34,737 nt of DNA, from contig JACPTJ010000099.1 in assembly GCA_016192835.1 (NCBI GenBank), positions 1 through 34,737 of the forward strand, read 5' to 3'. Source of the stretch: Betaproteobacteria bacterium. GTDB lineage: Bacteria > Pseudomonadota > Gammaproteobacteria > Burkholderiales > SG8-41. Position 1 is the first letter of the stretch. Every line of letters starts with the position of its first letter. The position numbers were made by a program, and so were the translations under genes. Positions 25,238 through 32,040 of the stretch are shown here, piece after piece. The notes beneath the pieces are model-generated. The model was not told the origin of the DNA. It worked only from the letters and a program-made list of their open reading frames with translations, and searched no databases.

Positions 25238-27220
25238 CTAGAAAATACTTTCGCGCACGTAAATCACGTCATCAGGCTGCACCGGGTCGTCGAAGCCGGG
25301 TCTCAGGATTGCAACCTTGCCGTCGGCGCCGCGGCGGTGCAGACGCAGCCAGCGTTCGGTGCCGCGTAGGGTCGGGCCGCCGCCCTGGGCCAGGGCCTGC
25401 CGGACCGTCATGTTACGCTCGACACGGTACGAGCCCGGGCGCTGCACTTCGCCGTAGATGTAGAAAATCGGCGCGCGCTGAACGTAAATCACATCGCCGC
25501 CCGCCACCACGAGATCGTCCTGCAGCCGGTTCCGATCAGCGAACATGCCGGCAATGTCAATCTCTTTGCGGAACGGTTTGCCTTCGCGCGTGCCTGTCAG
25601 AACGGCAACGTCTGCACCCGTGGCAACGGTGATGCCCCCGGCGATGGCGATCATCTCCGAGACGCGGACGTTGAGGGTATCCAGTGGAAAACGTCCGGGG
25701 CGGTTTACTTGCCCCAGTACGGCAACCTGGTAGCCGCGAATCTGCTGCAGCACGATGTTGACCTGCGGCTGCTGGATGAAACCGCCGTCTTTCAGCGCCT
25801 TGGCGATGGTCTGCTCGGCGGCCGGAATCGTAAAGCCACCGACCTTGACTTCCCCTATCAGAGGAAAACTGATTGTGCCGTTTTCGGTCACCCGCGCTTC
25901 AACGGTGAGATCGGGGTTCTGGAACACCACTATCTTAATCATGTCGCCCGCGCCAAGCTGGTATTCGATCTGCCTTGCCAGTTCGGGTTTATTCTGTTGC
26001 TCCTCACGGCTCACAGCAGGCACTTGGGCCTGCAATTGAGCCGGCTCTGTCCTTCGCGGCGAGACCTCTGGCGTCGCCGGAACTGGCGCTGACGCTTCGG
26101 ACGGTTGTTCTGCAGCGCTCGCAATGCTTGGTGGCGGGACCTCCGGCGCTGATGGAACTGGCGCTGTAGCCCGGGTCGGCTGTTCTCCCGCGCTCGCAAC
26201 AATCGCATCGGGCCGATAGGTGGCAATCCGGGCATGGGCACCACGGAACTTCCGCAACAATGCCTTGGCAGCCTGCACCGCCTCTGCGCGGGTATCCCAA
26301 TAGCCGACCCGCAGCGCGTATGCCGCGCCGCGCTTATCGATCCTCGCATGCGGCTCGCCTGCTACCCGCGCGAGCGATTCCTGCAAAACGGCCACGGATG
26401 TCCCTGACAGCAACTGGACGGAATGGTAATCCTGCCCCGCCACGAGTTGCGGTGGGCGAGGCATACCGGGCAGCTGGGCCTGCGATTGCTCAGGCTCTGC
26501 CCGTAGCGGCGAAACCTCAGCGGTGGGGCGGCGCTCGGCGTCGCGACGGGATTCAGCCAGGCGCAGCGCCTCAGTCTCAGCCTTTTCCCGAAGTACGGCT
26601 TGTGCCATCGCTTCACGTTCCGCTGCCACGCGCTCCCGCGCGGCAGCCTCGGCTTGCGCTTCAGCCTGTTGCCGTATCGTGGCTTCCCTCAGCGCTCGCG
26701 CTTCCGCCGCCGAGCGCTCTTGCGCTGCAGCCTCCGCTCGCCGCTCCGCTTCAGCGCGTTCTGCGGCAAGCTTTGCCGCCTCACGCTCCGCTTGCACTGT
26801 GGTTTCTCGCGTCCCCCCTCCCGGCGCCCGTGCCCCTGTTAATGGGTGTGGCACCGCAGCTATCGGCGGTTGCTCTCCGGCGCCGGCAACGATCGCATCG
26901 GGCTGATAGGGAGCGATCCGGGTATGTGCCCCACGGAACTTCGGCAACAAGACCTTGGCGGCTTGCACCGCCTCGTCGCGGCTTTCCCAATAGCCGAGCC
27001 GCAGCGTGTATTCGGCGCCGCGTTTTTCGATTCTTGCGTAAGGTTGGTCCGCAACCAGCGCGAGCGATTCCTGCAAAACGGCAGCCGATGTTCCTGACAA
27101 CAACTGGACGGAATAATAATCCTGCCCCACCACGAGCGGGGCACCCGAGGACTCGCGCGGGATCGCCGCTAACGCGACAACCGCGAGTACGAGGATACCG
27201 AATAGTCGCTGCGAACTCAC
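25238..27220 (-). CDS. epsE: EpsE-type polysaccharide export protein fused to two SPOR domains
   Basis: A 660-residue protein, far longer than usual EpsE (about 265). Order: signal peptide (about 1-27, no lipobox Cys); SPOR-like domain 1 (29-118, QDYYSVQLLSGTS ... LRLGYWESRDEAVQAA); Ala/Glu/Arg-rich coiled coil (about 141-231); SPOR-like domain 2 (259-348, nearly the same sequence); Pro/Ala-rich linker (350-410); Wza-type polysaccharide export domain (about 418-510, YQLGAGDMIKIVVFQNPDL and VLGQVNRPGRFPLDTL); two SLBB-like repeats to the end (IYGEVQRPGSYRVERNMTV). The start GTG at 27220 has GGAG seven bases upstream and is followed directly by the signal peptide; the open frame to 27388 only overlaps epsD. 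SPOR domains bind denuded peptidoglycan, suggesting wall anchoring or septal targeting of the exporter (inference). Confidence 0.9.
   Translation of the reverse strand: MSSQRLFGILVLAVVALAAIPRESSGAPLVVGQDYYSVQLLSGTSAAVLQESLALVADQPYARIEKRGAEYTLRLGYWESRDEAVQAAKVLLPKFRGAHTRIAPYQPDAIVAGAGEQPPIAAVPHPLTGARAPGGGTRETTVQAEREAAKLAAERAEAERRAEAAAQERSAAEARALREATIRQQAEAQAEAAARERVAAEREAMAQAVLREKAETEALRLAESRRDAERRPTAEVSPLRAEPEQSQAQLPGMPRPPQLVAGQDYHSVQLLSGTSVAVLQESLARVAGEPHARIDKRGAAYALRVGYWDTRAEAVQAAKALLRKFRGAHARIATYRPDAIVASAGEQPTRATAPVPSAPEVPPPSIASAAEQPSEASAPVPATPEVSPRRTEPAQLQAQVPAVSREEQQNKPELARQIEYQLGAGDMIKIVVFQNPDLTVEARVTENGTISFPLIGEVKVGGFTIPAAEQTIAKALKDGGFIQQPQVNIVLQQIRGYQVAVLGQVNRPGRFPLDTLNVRVSEMIAIAGGITVATGADVAVLTGTREGKPFRKEIDIAGMFADRNRLQDDLVVAGGDVIYVQRAPIFYIYGEVQRPGSYRVERNMTVRQALAQGGGPTLRGTERWLRLHRRGADGKVAILRPGFDDPVQPDDVIYVRESIF
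26177..27136 (-). repeat. Pair of direct repeats encoding the two SPOR domains
   Basis: The segments 26177-26446 and 26867-27136 (270 bases each) are strongly similar at both DNA and protein level and lie 690 bases apart. The separation is a multiple of three, so recombination between them would delete one SPOR domain and the coiled coil in frame. Confidence 0.85.
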
Positions 27221-27254
27221 GGGGCTGCTCCGGGCAGCATCGTGGGAGGCGCGC

Positions 27255-28211
27255 TCATCTGAGCCCGCGGATGCCTTTCTCGAGGTTCGGTGCAGGCGCT
27301 TGATCAGGTTTGGGCGGCTCCGCGTTGGCGGCGGGGCGGGACGCGGCCGCAGGGGCGGCCGACGCGGTGCCGGCAAACTCGCCAACATATTCGATTTTGG
27401 CTTTTTCCCTGAGCTGCTTCATCTCGCTTGCGATCGCTGCAGCCGAGCGCTGGTTGAACAGGAACTGCTGTACCCGCGGGAGGGCGGTCGCCTCATCCAC
27501 CGGAGAGGAAACCGTGGCCACTACGCGCACGACGTACAGACCACCGCTGCCCTCGATCGCCTGGATTTCGCCGCTTTTCATCGCCTGCAGCTTCGGCAGC
27601 AGCTCCAGCGGAATCTGCTCCGCAGCGCGCACGCCGCGGTTCTCGGCGAACTTGACCTGTTTGGATTTCAGCCATTCCGAGATTTCCTGCAAGGAACGAG
27701 CCCTGGACGCCTGCTCCTTCAGCTGGGCGCTGAGACCTGCCACCGGCTGAACGGCGATCTCCTCGAGGTTGAACAAGCGCCGCTGGGCGAACAGTTCCGG
27801 ATGTTCCGCATAGTATTTCCTGGCTTCATCGGTCGTCGGCCTCGACTGAGCCGACGCGATTTGCTCCAGATAGGAGCGGGCAAGAATATCGTTCTTGGCA
27901 GCCTCGAGCGCCTGCACGGTGTTGGGCGAGCGGTCGAGCTTCTTCTCGATCGCCTGCTGCTTGGCGAGTTGCTGGTCGATCAGCCTTTCGAGGATCTGGC
28001 GCTTCGCCTGCGCCGCGACTCCCGGGTTGACGTTTTCACGGGCGAGAATGCCGTTGATCTGGTACACAGTGATCTCGTGGGAATTGACTTTGGCGGCCAC
28101 CTGCGTGGAAGCGTTCTTGTCCTCGGTTTTCCCGCAACCGGCAGCGACTGCGACGGCAAGCATCAGTAGAGCGACGCACACGCGAAAATGGGGTTTCATG
28201 TGTTTGGACAT
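27255..28211 (-). CDS. epsD: EpsD, PpiC/SurA-like peptidyl-prolyl isomerase lipoprotein
   Basis: A 318-residue protein with a lipoprotein signal peptide (LAVAVAAGC, lipid Cys about 26). An N-terminal SurA-like helical chaperone part follows (VAAKVNSHEITVYQINGIL; ILERLIDQQLAKQQAIEKKL), then a degenerate PpiC-type rotamase region (FNLEEIAVQPVAGL ... KFAENRGVRAAEQIPLELL ... SGEIQAIEGSGGLYVVRVV). The C-terminal 45 residues are Ala/Pro-rich and low in complexity. It probably assists folding of outer-membrane partners such as EpsL. Two ATGs 12 bases apart (28211 and 28199) are possible; AGGA sits just before the first. It stops 34 bases before the epsE start. Confidence 0.9.
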   Translation of the reverse strand: MSKHMKPHFRVCVALLMLAVAVAAGCGKTEDKNASTQVAAKVNSHEITVYQINGILARENVNPGVAAQAKRQILERLIDQQLAKQQAIEKKLDRSPNTVQALEAAKNDILARSYLEQIASAQSRPTTDEARKYYAEHPELFAQRRLFNLEEIAVQPVAGLSAQLKEQASRARSLQEISEWLKSKQVKFAENRGVRAAEQIPLELLPKLQAMKSGEIQAIEGSGGLYVVRVVATVSSPVDEATALPRVQQFLFNQRSAAAIASEMKQLREKAKIEYVGEFAGTASAAPAAASRPAANAEPPKPDQAPAPNLEKGIRGLR

Positions 28212-28335
28212 TTTCCTAAAAGGCGTCAGAATTCAGCCAGATATTGGTTAAACGATAATAGTCTAAACCATCCTTGGGCGCTTACCAAGCGGATTGCAAT
28301 GCCGCCATCCGCGCGCAAAACGGCCTGGATTCCCA

Positions 28336-29607
28336 TCAAAACATCAGGGAAGCACTGACGACCGCGATGGTGTCGTCGAACTCGAAGGCGCCGTAATTGG
28401 AAGAGCGCCGGTCGCGCTGCAGATTGGCGCTGAAGGTAACGTAGCGCAGTGGCGTCCAGTCTGCGCCGAGTCCCGCACTGCACGCAGTATCACCGCGTAA
28501 CGGACCGGGATTCGCGATGATAGGCCCGCGGTGATCACGCTGGGTACAATCGAGGCGCATGCGCAGCGCGGTCTTGGCGGTGGCCTGCCAGGTCGGCGCA
28601 AAAGACAGGGTGTCGCTCACAGTGTAGCTGGAAAGCGCTTCCCACCAGGGACCGAGCTCCCGCCGGGCGGAAATAGCAAACCGCAGCTTGGCGGTGGGTG
28701 TCCAGGAATAGTCGAGATTGCCGGCCATGCCGGAAAAATCGCGCTGGGCGAAATGCTCGTGGCGGCGCTCAATCCACGCCACGCGGCCAGTCAGTGTGGA
28801 CTTCCCGCTCGCCAGCCACGTCGACTGCAGTTCGCTCTCCTGAAGTCGGAACCCATCGTCAATAAGGTTGACGGGATCGAGCGGCTGGTTGAGGGTGCTG
28901 CCCTTGCTCGATCGTCTGGCGGCGGTAACCGAGCTCCCGGACGCGGCGACATATCTTAGACCGGCATCGGCGCCGGTTGAGCGGGAGCTGATTTGGGCCA
29001 GAAACGCCTGGGTGTATTTGGTCTCGCTGTCAAACACGCCCAGCAGCACGTGCCAGCCGCCGGTCAGCCGGCCGTCGAGATCGAAGCGTCGACTATCAGT
29101 ATTGCTGACGTTGCGCTGGAACCCCCGGAAATCCGTGAACGGGACCAGGGTCTGCCGGTGATCCATGCTGAGCGTGCCGCCCAGGCGCGGTGTCAGGTGC
29201 CACAGCCACGCCCCGCGATAATCCAGCGCATCAAAATCGAGAAAAGTGAAGCTGTTGAAACGAGTAGTCGTCTTGGTAACGTCGAGCTGAAAGCGTTGCT
29301 GCGCGAACGATTTGTCGATGCGCAGCCCCAGATAGGCAGTATTGATGCGATCGTCCTTGTTGGGCTTGCCCACTGCGGTCAGCGGATTGACGGATCCCGG
29401 AAGACGGAACAGGTTCGCATCCCACATGACGGATCCGCCCAGTACCACCGCGAGTTTGAGAGGAAGAGACTCTCCCTGCTGCGCAGCGGCAGATTGGACC
29501 AGCATCCCGGCCACCAGCCCCAACGCAACTTTCCGAATCAACCTTCGCTGCCGGATGATCCAAACGGATTGCCGGCGTGGACCCAGCTGGAATGCGCGTT
29601 CGGCCAT
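28336..29607 (-). CDS. epsL: EpsL, outer-membrane beta-barrel of the eps locus
   Basis: A 423-residue protein with a long basic N-terminus, a signal peptide around residues 20-42 (LIRKVALGLVAGMLVQSAAAQ), then alternating amphipathic strands and the terminal Phe (AVVSASLMF) expected of a BAM-inserted barrel. Conserved EpsL features include VLGGSVMWDANLFRLP near the start and LDVTKTTTRFNSFTFLDFDALDYRGAW. Its role is not proven in the family; a polymer secretion pore or surface attachment is assumed. The start at 29607 is uncertain because a predicted promoter would place transcription at that codon; a shorter start such as TTG at 29541 is conceivable. A 124-base gap separates it from epsD, with no clear promoter recognised. 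Confidence 0.9.
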   Translation of the reverse strand: MAERAFQLGPRRQSVWIIRQRRLIRKVALGLVAGMLVQSAAAQQGESLPLKLAVVLGGSVMWDANLFRLPGSVNPLTAVGKPNKDDRINTAYLGLRIDKSFAQQRFQLDVTKTTTRFNSFTFLDFDALDYRGAWLWHLTPRLGGTLSMDHRQTLVPFTDFRGFQRNVSNTDSRRFDLDGRLTGGWHVLLGVFDSETKYTQAFLAQISSRSTGADAGLRYVAASGSSVTAARRSSKGSTLNQPLDPVNLIDDGFRLQESELQSTWLASGKSTLTGRVAWIERRHEHFAQRDFSGMAGNLDYSWTPTAKLRFAISARRELGPWWEALSSYTVSDTLSFAPTWQATAKTALRMRLDCTQRDHRGPIIANPGPLRGDTACSAGLGADWTPLRYVTFSANLQRDRRSSNYGAFEFDDTIAVVSASLMF

Positions 29608-29613
29608 GGCGCC

Positions 29614-29642
29614 ATTCTAATGGCACTTTTGCGGACTGCCTA
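29614..29642 (-). promoter_or_regulatory. Candidate sigma-70 promoter for epsL and the minus-strand eps operon
   Basis: On the minus strand TAGGCA (29642-29637) and TAGAAT (29619-29614) are separated by 17 bases; they match the consensus at 4 and 5 of 6 positions. It lies in the divergent epsL/epsB intergenic region. Transcription would begin at or next to the first epsL ATG, so either the message is leaderless or translation starts further in. Confidence 0.35.
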
Positions 29643-29750
29643 GAAACCACGCCACGAGTTTCCAAGGCACGCGGATGCCTGCCGGCAGTGATAAGATTGC
29701 GCCACAGAGTCGCGTGTGATCCCCGGCCAACTTCTCAAGCTTCCCTAACC

Positions 29751-31160
29751 GTGCCCGAGCATTCGACTTCAATCGCGTTTCGCAAAACCGCCCGCTTGTC
29801 GGTTGCGCGCGATCAGCTGCTCAATCTGTTCGAAATCACGCTCGGCCCGCTGGTGCTGGTGCTGTCGCTGTGGATCGTGGCGTTGTCGACCCAGGGGACT
29901 CTCGCTCCACACCATGTGATCCTGGCGCTCATCGTGTTTTCTCTGACTTTCCCGGGTTCCGCGCAGCTGAACCTGCGTCCCATGCGCGTGATCAGGCACA
30001 TCATTGCGGGGTGGCTCGCGGTTGCCGGGTTGCTTCTTTTCTTCGGGTATGTGAGCGGTTATCTCGGATATTTTGAACGGGTCATTCTGCTGACATGGGC
30101 GTGGGTAGCGCCGATGAGTCAGATCGGAGCGCATTTTCTGCTGCGCTTGGCAGCGCCGGCGATCCGTGAATTCCAGGGCCAGACCAAACGCGCGGTGCTG
30201 GCCGGCATGAACGAGCAGGGCATCGAACTGGCCCGGCGCCTGAGCAACGACATCTACTCGAATGTTCACGTCGTCGGCTTCTTCGACGACCGCACTCACG
30301 ACCGCCTCCAGAATCGCGACGAGTTCACCGTGCTCGGTAAGATTCAGGATCTGCCTGGTTTCACCAAGCAGAACCATATCGAGGCTATCTATCTCTCATT
30401 GCCGATGGCCTCGCAGCAACGCATCCTGACACTGCTCGACGATCTGCGCGACACCACCGCCTCCATCTATTTCGTGCCGGACACCTTCGTCACCGATTTG
30501 ATTCAGGGGCGCATGGACGTCGTCAGCGGCGTGCCCGTCGTGGCCGTCTGCGAGACGCCTTTTACCGGAATAAGCGGCCTGATCAAGCGCGGCAGCGATA
30601 TCGTGCTTTCGCTGCTGATCATCGCTTTGGTGTCTCCGCTGCTGCTGTTGATTGCGCTCAGCGTCAAGCTGAGTTCGCCCGGGTCGGTGATTTTCAGGCA
30701 GCGCCGCTACGGCCTCGACGGCCAGGAGATCATTGTTTACAAGTTCCGTACGATGAAGGTCATGGAAGATGGCGCCGCCATCAGGCAGGCGAGCCGCGAC
30801 GACCCGCGCGTGACCCGCCTGGGGGCTTTGCTGCGGCGGACATCGATGGATGAACTGCCGCAATTCTTCAACGTGCTGCAGGGACGAATGAGCATTGTGG
30901 GGCCCCGGCCGCACGCTGTGGTTCACAACGAGATGTACCGCAAGCTGATCAAGGGATACATGCTGCGGCACAAGGTCAGGCCGGGGATCACCGGCTGGGC
31001 TCAGGTTAACGGATACCGCGGTGAAACCGAAACGCTGGACAAGATGAAGGGGCGGATTGACCTCGATCTCGACTACCTGCGAAATTGGTCGCTGCGACTT
31101 GACCTGTACATCATCGCCAAAACGGTATGGGTCATCTTCAAGGGTGAGCATGCCCGGTAA
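29751..31160 (+). CDS. epsB: Undecaprenyl-phosphate glucose (hexose) phosphotransferase
   Basis: A 469-residue polyisoprenyl-phosphate hexose-1-phosphate transferase. Four N-terminal transmembrane helices (about 25-120), a central Rossmann-like domain ([30 protein letters not shown]), a further helix ([19 protein letters not shown]), and the catalytic bacterial sugar-transferase domain with [51 protein letters not shown] and [18 protein letters not shown]. It starts repeat-unit assembly by moving a sugar-1-phosphate from UDP-sugar to undecaprenyl phosphate. The start was set at GTG 29751, giving the usual family length; the frame is open to 29577, but that part lies antisense to epsL. No clear ribosome site is seen. 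It is the only plus-strand gene. Confidence 0.92.
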   Translation: MPEHSTSIAFRKTARLSVARDQLLNLFEITLGPLVLVLSLWIVALSTQGTLAPHHVILALIVFSLTFPGSAQLNLRPMRVIRHIIAGWLAVAGLLLFFGYVSGYLGYFERVILLTWAWVAPMSQIGAHFLLRLAAPAIREFQGQTKRAVLAGMNEQGIELARRLSNDIYSNVHVVGFFDDRTHDRLQNRDEFTVLGKIQDLPGFTKQNHIEAIYLSLPMASQQRILTLLDDLRDTTASIYFVPDTFVTDLIQGRMDVVSGVPVVAVCETPFTGISGLIKRGSDIVLSLLIIALVSPLLLLIALSVKLSSPGSVIFRQRRYGLDGQEIIVYKFRTMKVMEDGAAIRQASRDDPRVTRLGALLRRTSMDELPQFFNVLQGRMSIVGPRPHAVVHNEMYRKLIKGYMLRHKVRPGITGWAQVNGYRGETETLDKMKGRIDLDLDYLRNWSLRLDLYIIAKTVWVIFKGEHAR

Positions 31161-31192
31161 ACCAGTTGCCGCTTGAGGAGAATGTTGCAGCC

Positions 31193-31621
31193 CTATCGGG
31201 TGCTTTGTTGGGCGGACCAATTGGGCAGCAACTGTCGCACGGAGTCTCCCAGAAGCTGGATCTCGTCGCGAACGAAGAAAATCTCGCGGCCAGGCTCATG
31301 GACAAAAAGACGATCCCCTACCGCGCTGGCGTAAGAGACATCGCTCTTGCCGGGAAAGGTGATCGCTATCCTGGTCTGCCCGTCGCTCGGCGCGGTCCAA
31401 TTGCAGGGTAACTGCTTACCGCCGCTCTCGCGGAAAAAGCACGTGCCATCTGCACTGAATTTCGCAGTGATGGTCCCCTGCCTGGTAATCGACTCGCTTT
31501 TCCATCCTCCCACGATGCGCCGGGCAGTCTTTGCGGCAACGTCACCCCCGGCATCCGTGCACGCCGCAACAAGGTGTGTGAGTATTATGGCGGTGAAGGC
31601 GGCAGCGAACCCTTTCGTCAT
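31193..31621 (-). CDS. Small lipoprotein of unknown function
   Basis: A 142-residue protein with a lipoprotein signal peptide (MTKGFAAAFTAIILTHLVAAC; lipobox LVAAC). The mature part has IVGGWKSESITRQGTITAKFSADGTCFF and QTRIAITFPGKS, which resembles small beta-barrel lipocalin-like or META-like lipoproteins that begin with a G-W-K strand, but no family can be named with confidence. ATG at 31621 has GGGAG seven bases upstream; the frame is open to 31732 but lacks a site there. It converges on epsB with 32 bases between stops. It may not belong to the eps system. Confidence 0.75.
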   Translation of the reverse strand: MTKGFAAAFTAIILTHLVAACTDAGGDVAAKTARRIVGGWKSESITRQGTITAKFSADGTCFFRESGGKQLPCNWTAPSDGQTRIAITFPGKSDVSYASAVGDRLFVHEPGREIFFVRDEIQLLGDSVRQLLPNWSAQQSTR

Positions 31622-31705
31622 TTCAGGCTCCCGGCTCTTCATTACTTGCGTTGAAAGGCGCGAGTCCGGCAACGGCTGGAAATCCGATCCCGTGGCGGGT
31701 TTATG

Positions 31706-31733
31706 ATTATCACAAACTGTGACTTTTGTCACT
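31706..31733 (-). promoter_or_regulatory. Promoter-like sequence overlapped by a CRP/FNR-like palindrome
   Basis: The palindrome GTGAC-TTTT-GTCAC at 31719-31732 extends to TGTGA-N6-TCACT, one mismatch from the CRP consensus. On the minus strand it overlaps a GTGACA -35-like hexamer, and a GATAAT -10-like hexamer lies at 31711-31706 (15-base spacer). A regulator here could repress or activate the downstream lipoprotein gene. No binding is shown. Confidence 0.4.
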
Positions 31734-31884
31734 ATCCGGCTATGACATTTATTTTATATCAACTAGTTACGAAACTGCAGGGTATTCTAAAGATCGCCAC
31801 TCACCAACCGTGACGCGGTCACTATCGATCAGTGGTTTTTGCACGAGTTCAATCCACGCTTCGTATGCCATGAATCAAAACAGC

Positions 31885-31898
31885 TCTCCGTTTGGAGA
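31885..31898 (-). terminator. Weak intrinsic terminator-like hairpin after the tRNA gene
   Basis: In the minus-strand direction TCTCC and GGAGA form a 5-bp stem with a 4-base loop, followed after a few bases by GTTTTG, about 14 bases past the tRNA CCA end. The stem is short and the T run imperfect. The 200 bases beyond it up to the lipoprotein gene are AT-rich and show no gene. Confidence 0.35.
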
Positions 31899-31911
31899 AC
31901 CGCTCGGACAT

Positions 31912-31988
<77 letters not shown>

Positions 31989-31997
31989 GCGGCACGA

Positions 31998-32003
31998 ATT
32001 ATA
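31998..32003 (-). promoter_or_regulatory. -10 element of the tRNA promoter
   Basis: A perfect TATAAT on the minus strand ends 9 bases before the mature tRNA 5' end and is followed by a GC-rich discriminator (GTGCCGC), a pattern expected for stable-RNA promoters. No convincing -35 box was seen. Start would fall right at the tRNA. Confidence 0.4.
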
Positions 32004-32040
32004 GCGGGGTTGAGTCCGCGGCTTGCGAGCGGGCTCCGGC

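Noticed and set aside
27300-28169. Plus-strand open frame opposite epsD
   Set aside because: Antisense to a lipoprotein gene with a clear lipobox and SurA-like domain; no start signals or domains of its own.
28212-28335. Promoter between epsL and epsD
   Set aside because: TATTAT- and TTTAGA-like hexamers occur but none pairs with a -35 box at a proper distance; epsD may be read through from epsL.
29643-29750. Plus-strand promoter for epsB around TAAGAT at 29692
   Set aside because: The -10-like hexamer has no -35 partner at 16-18 bases, so it was not listed.
29577-29750. N-terminal extension of epsB in the open frame from 29577
   Set aside because: It would be antisense to epsL and its promoter, and it adds non-conserved residues before the first transmembrane helix.
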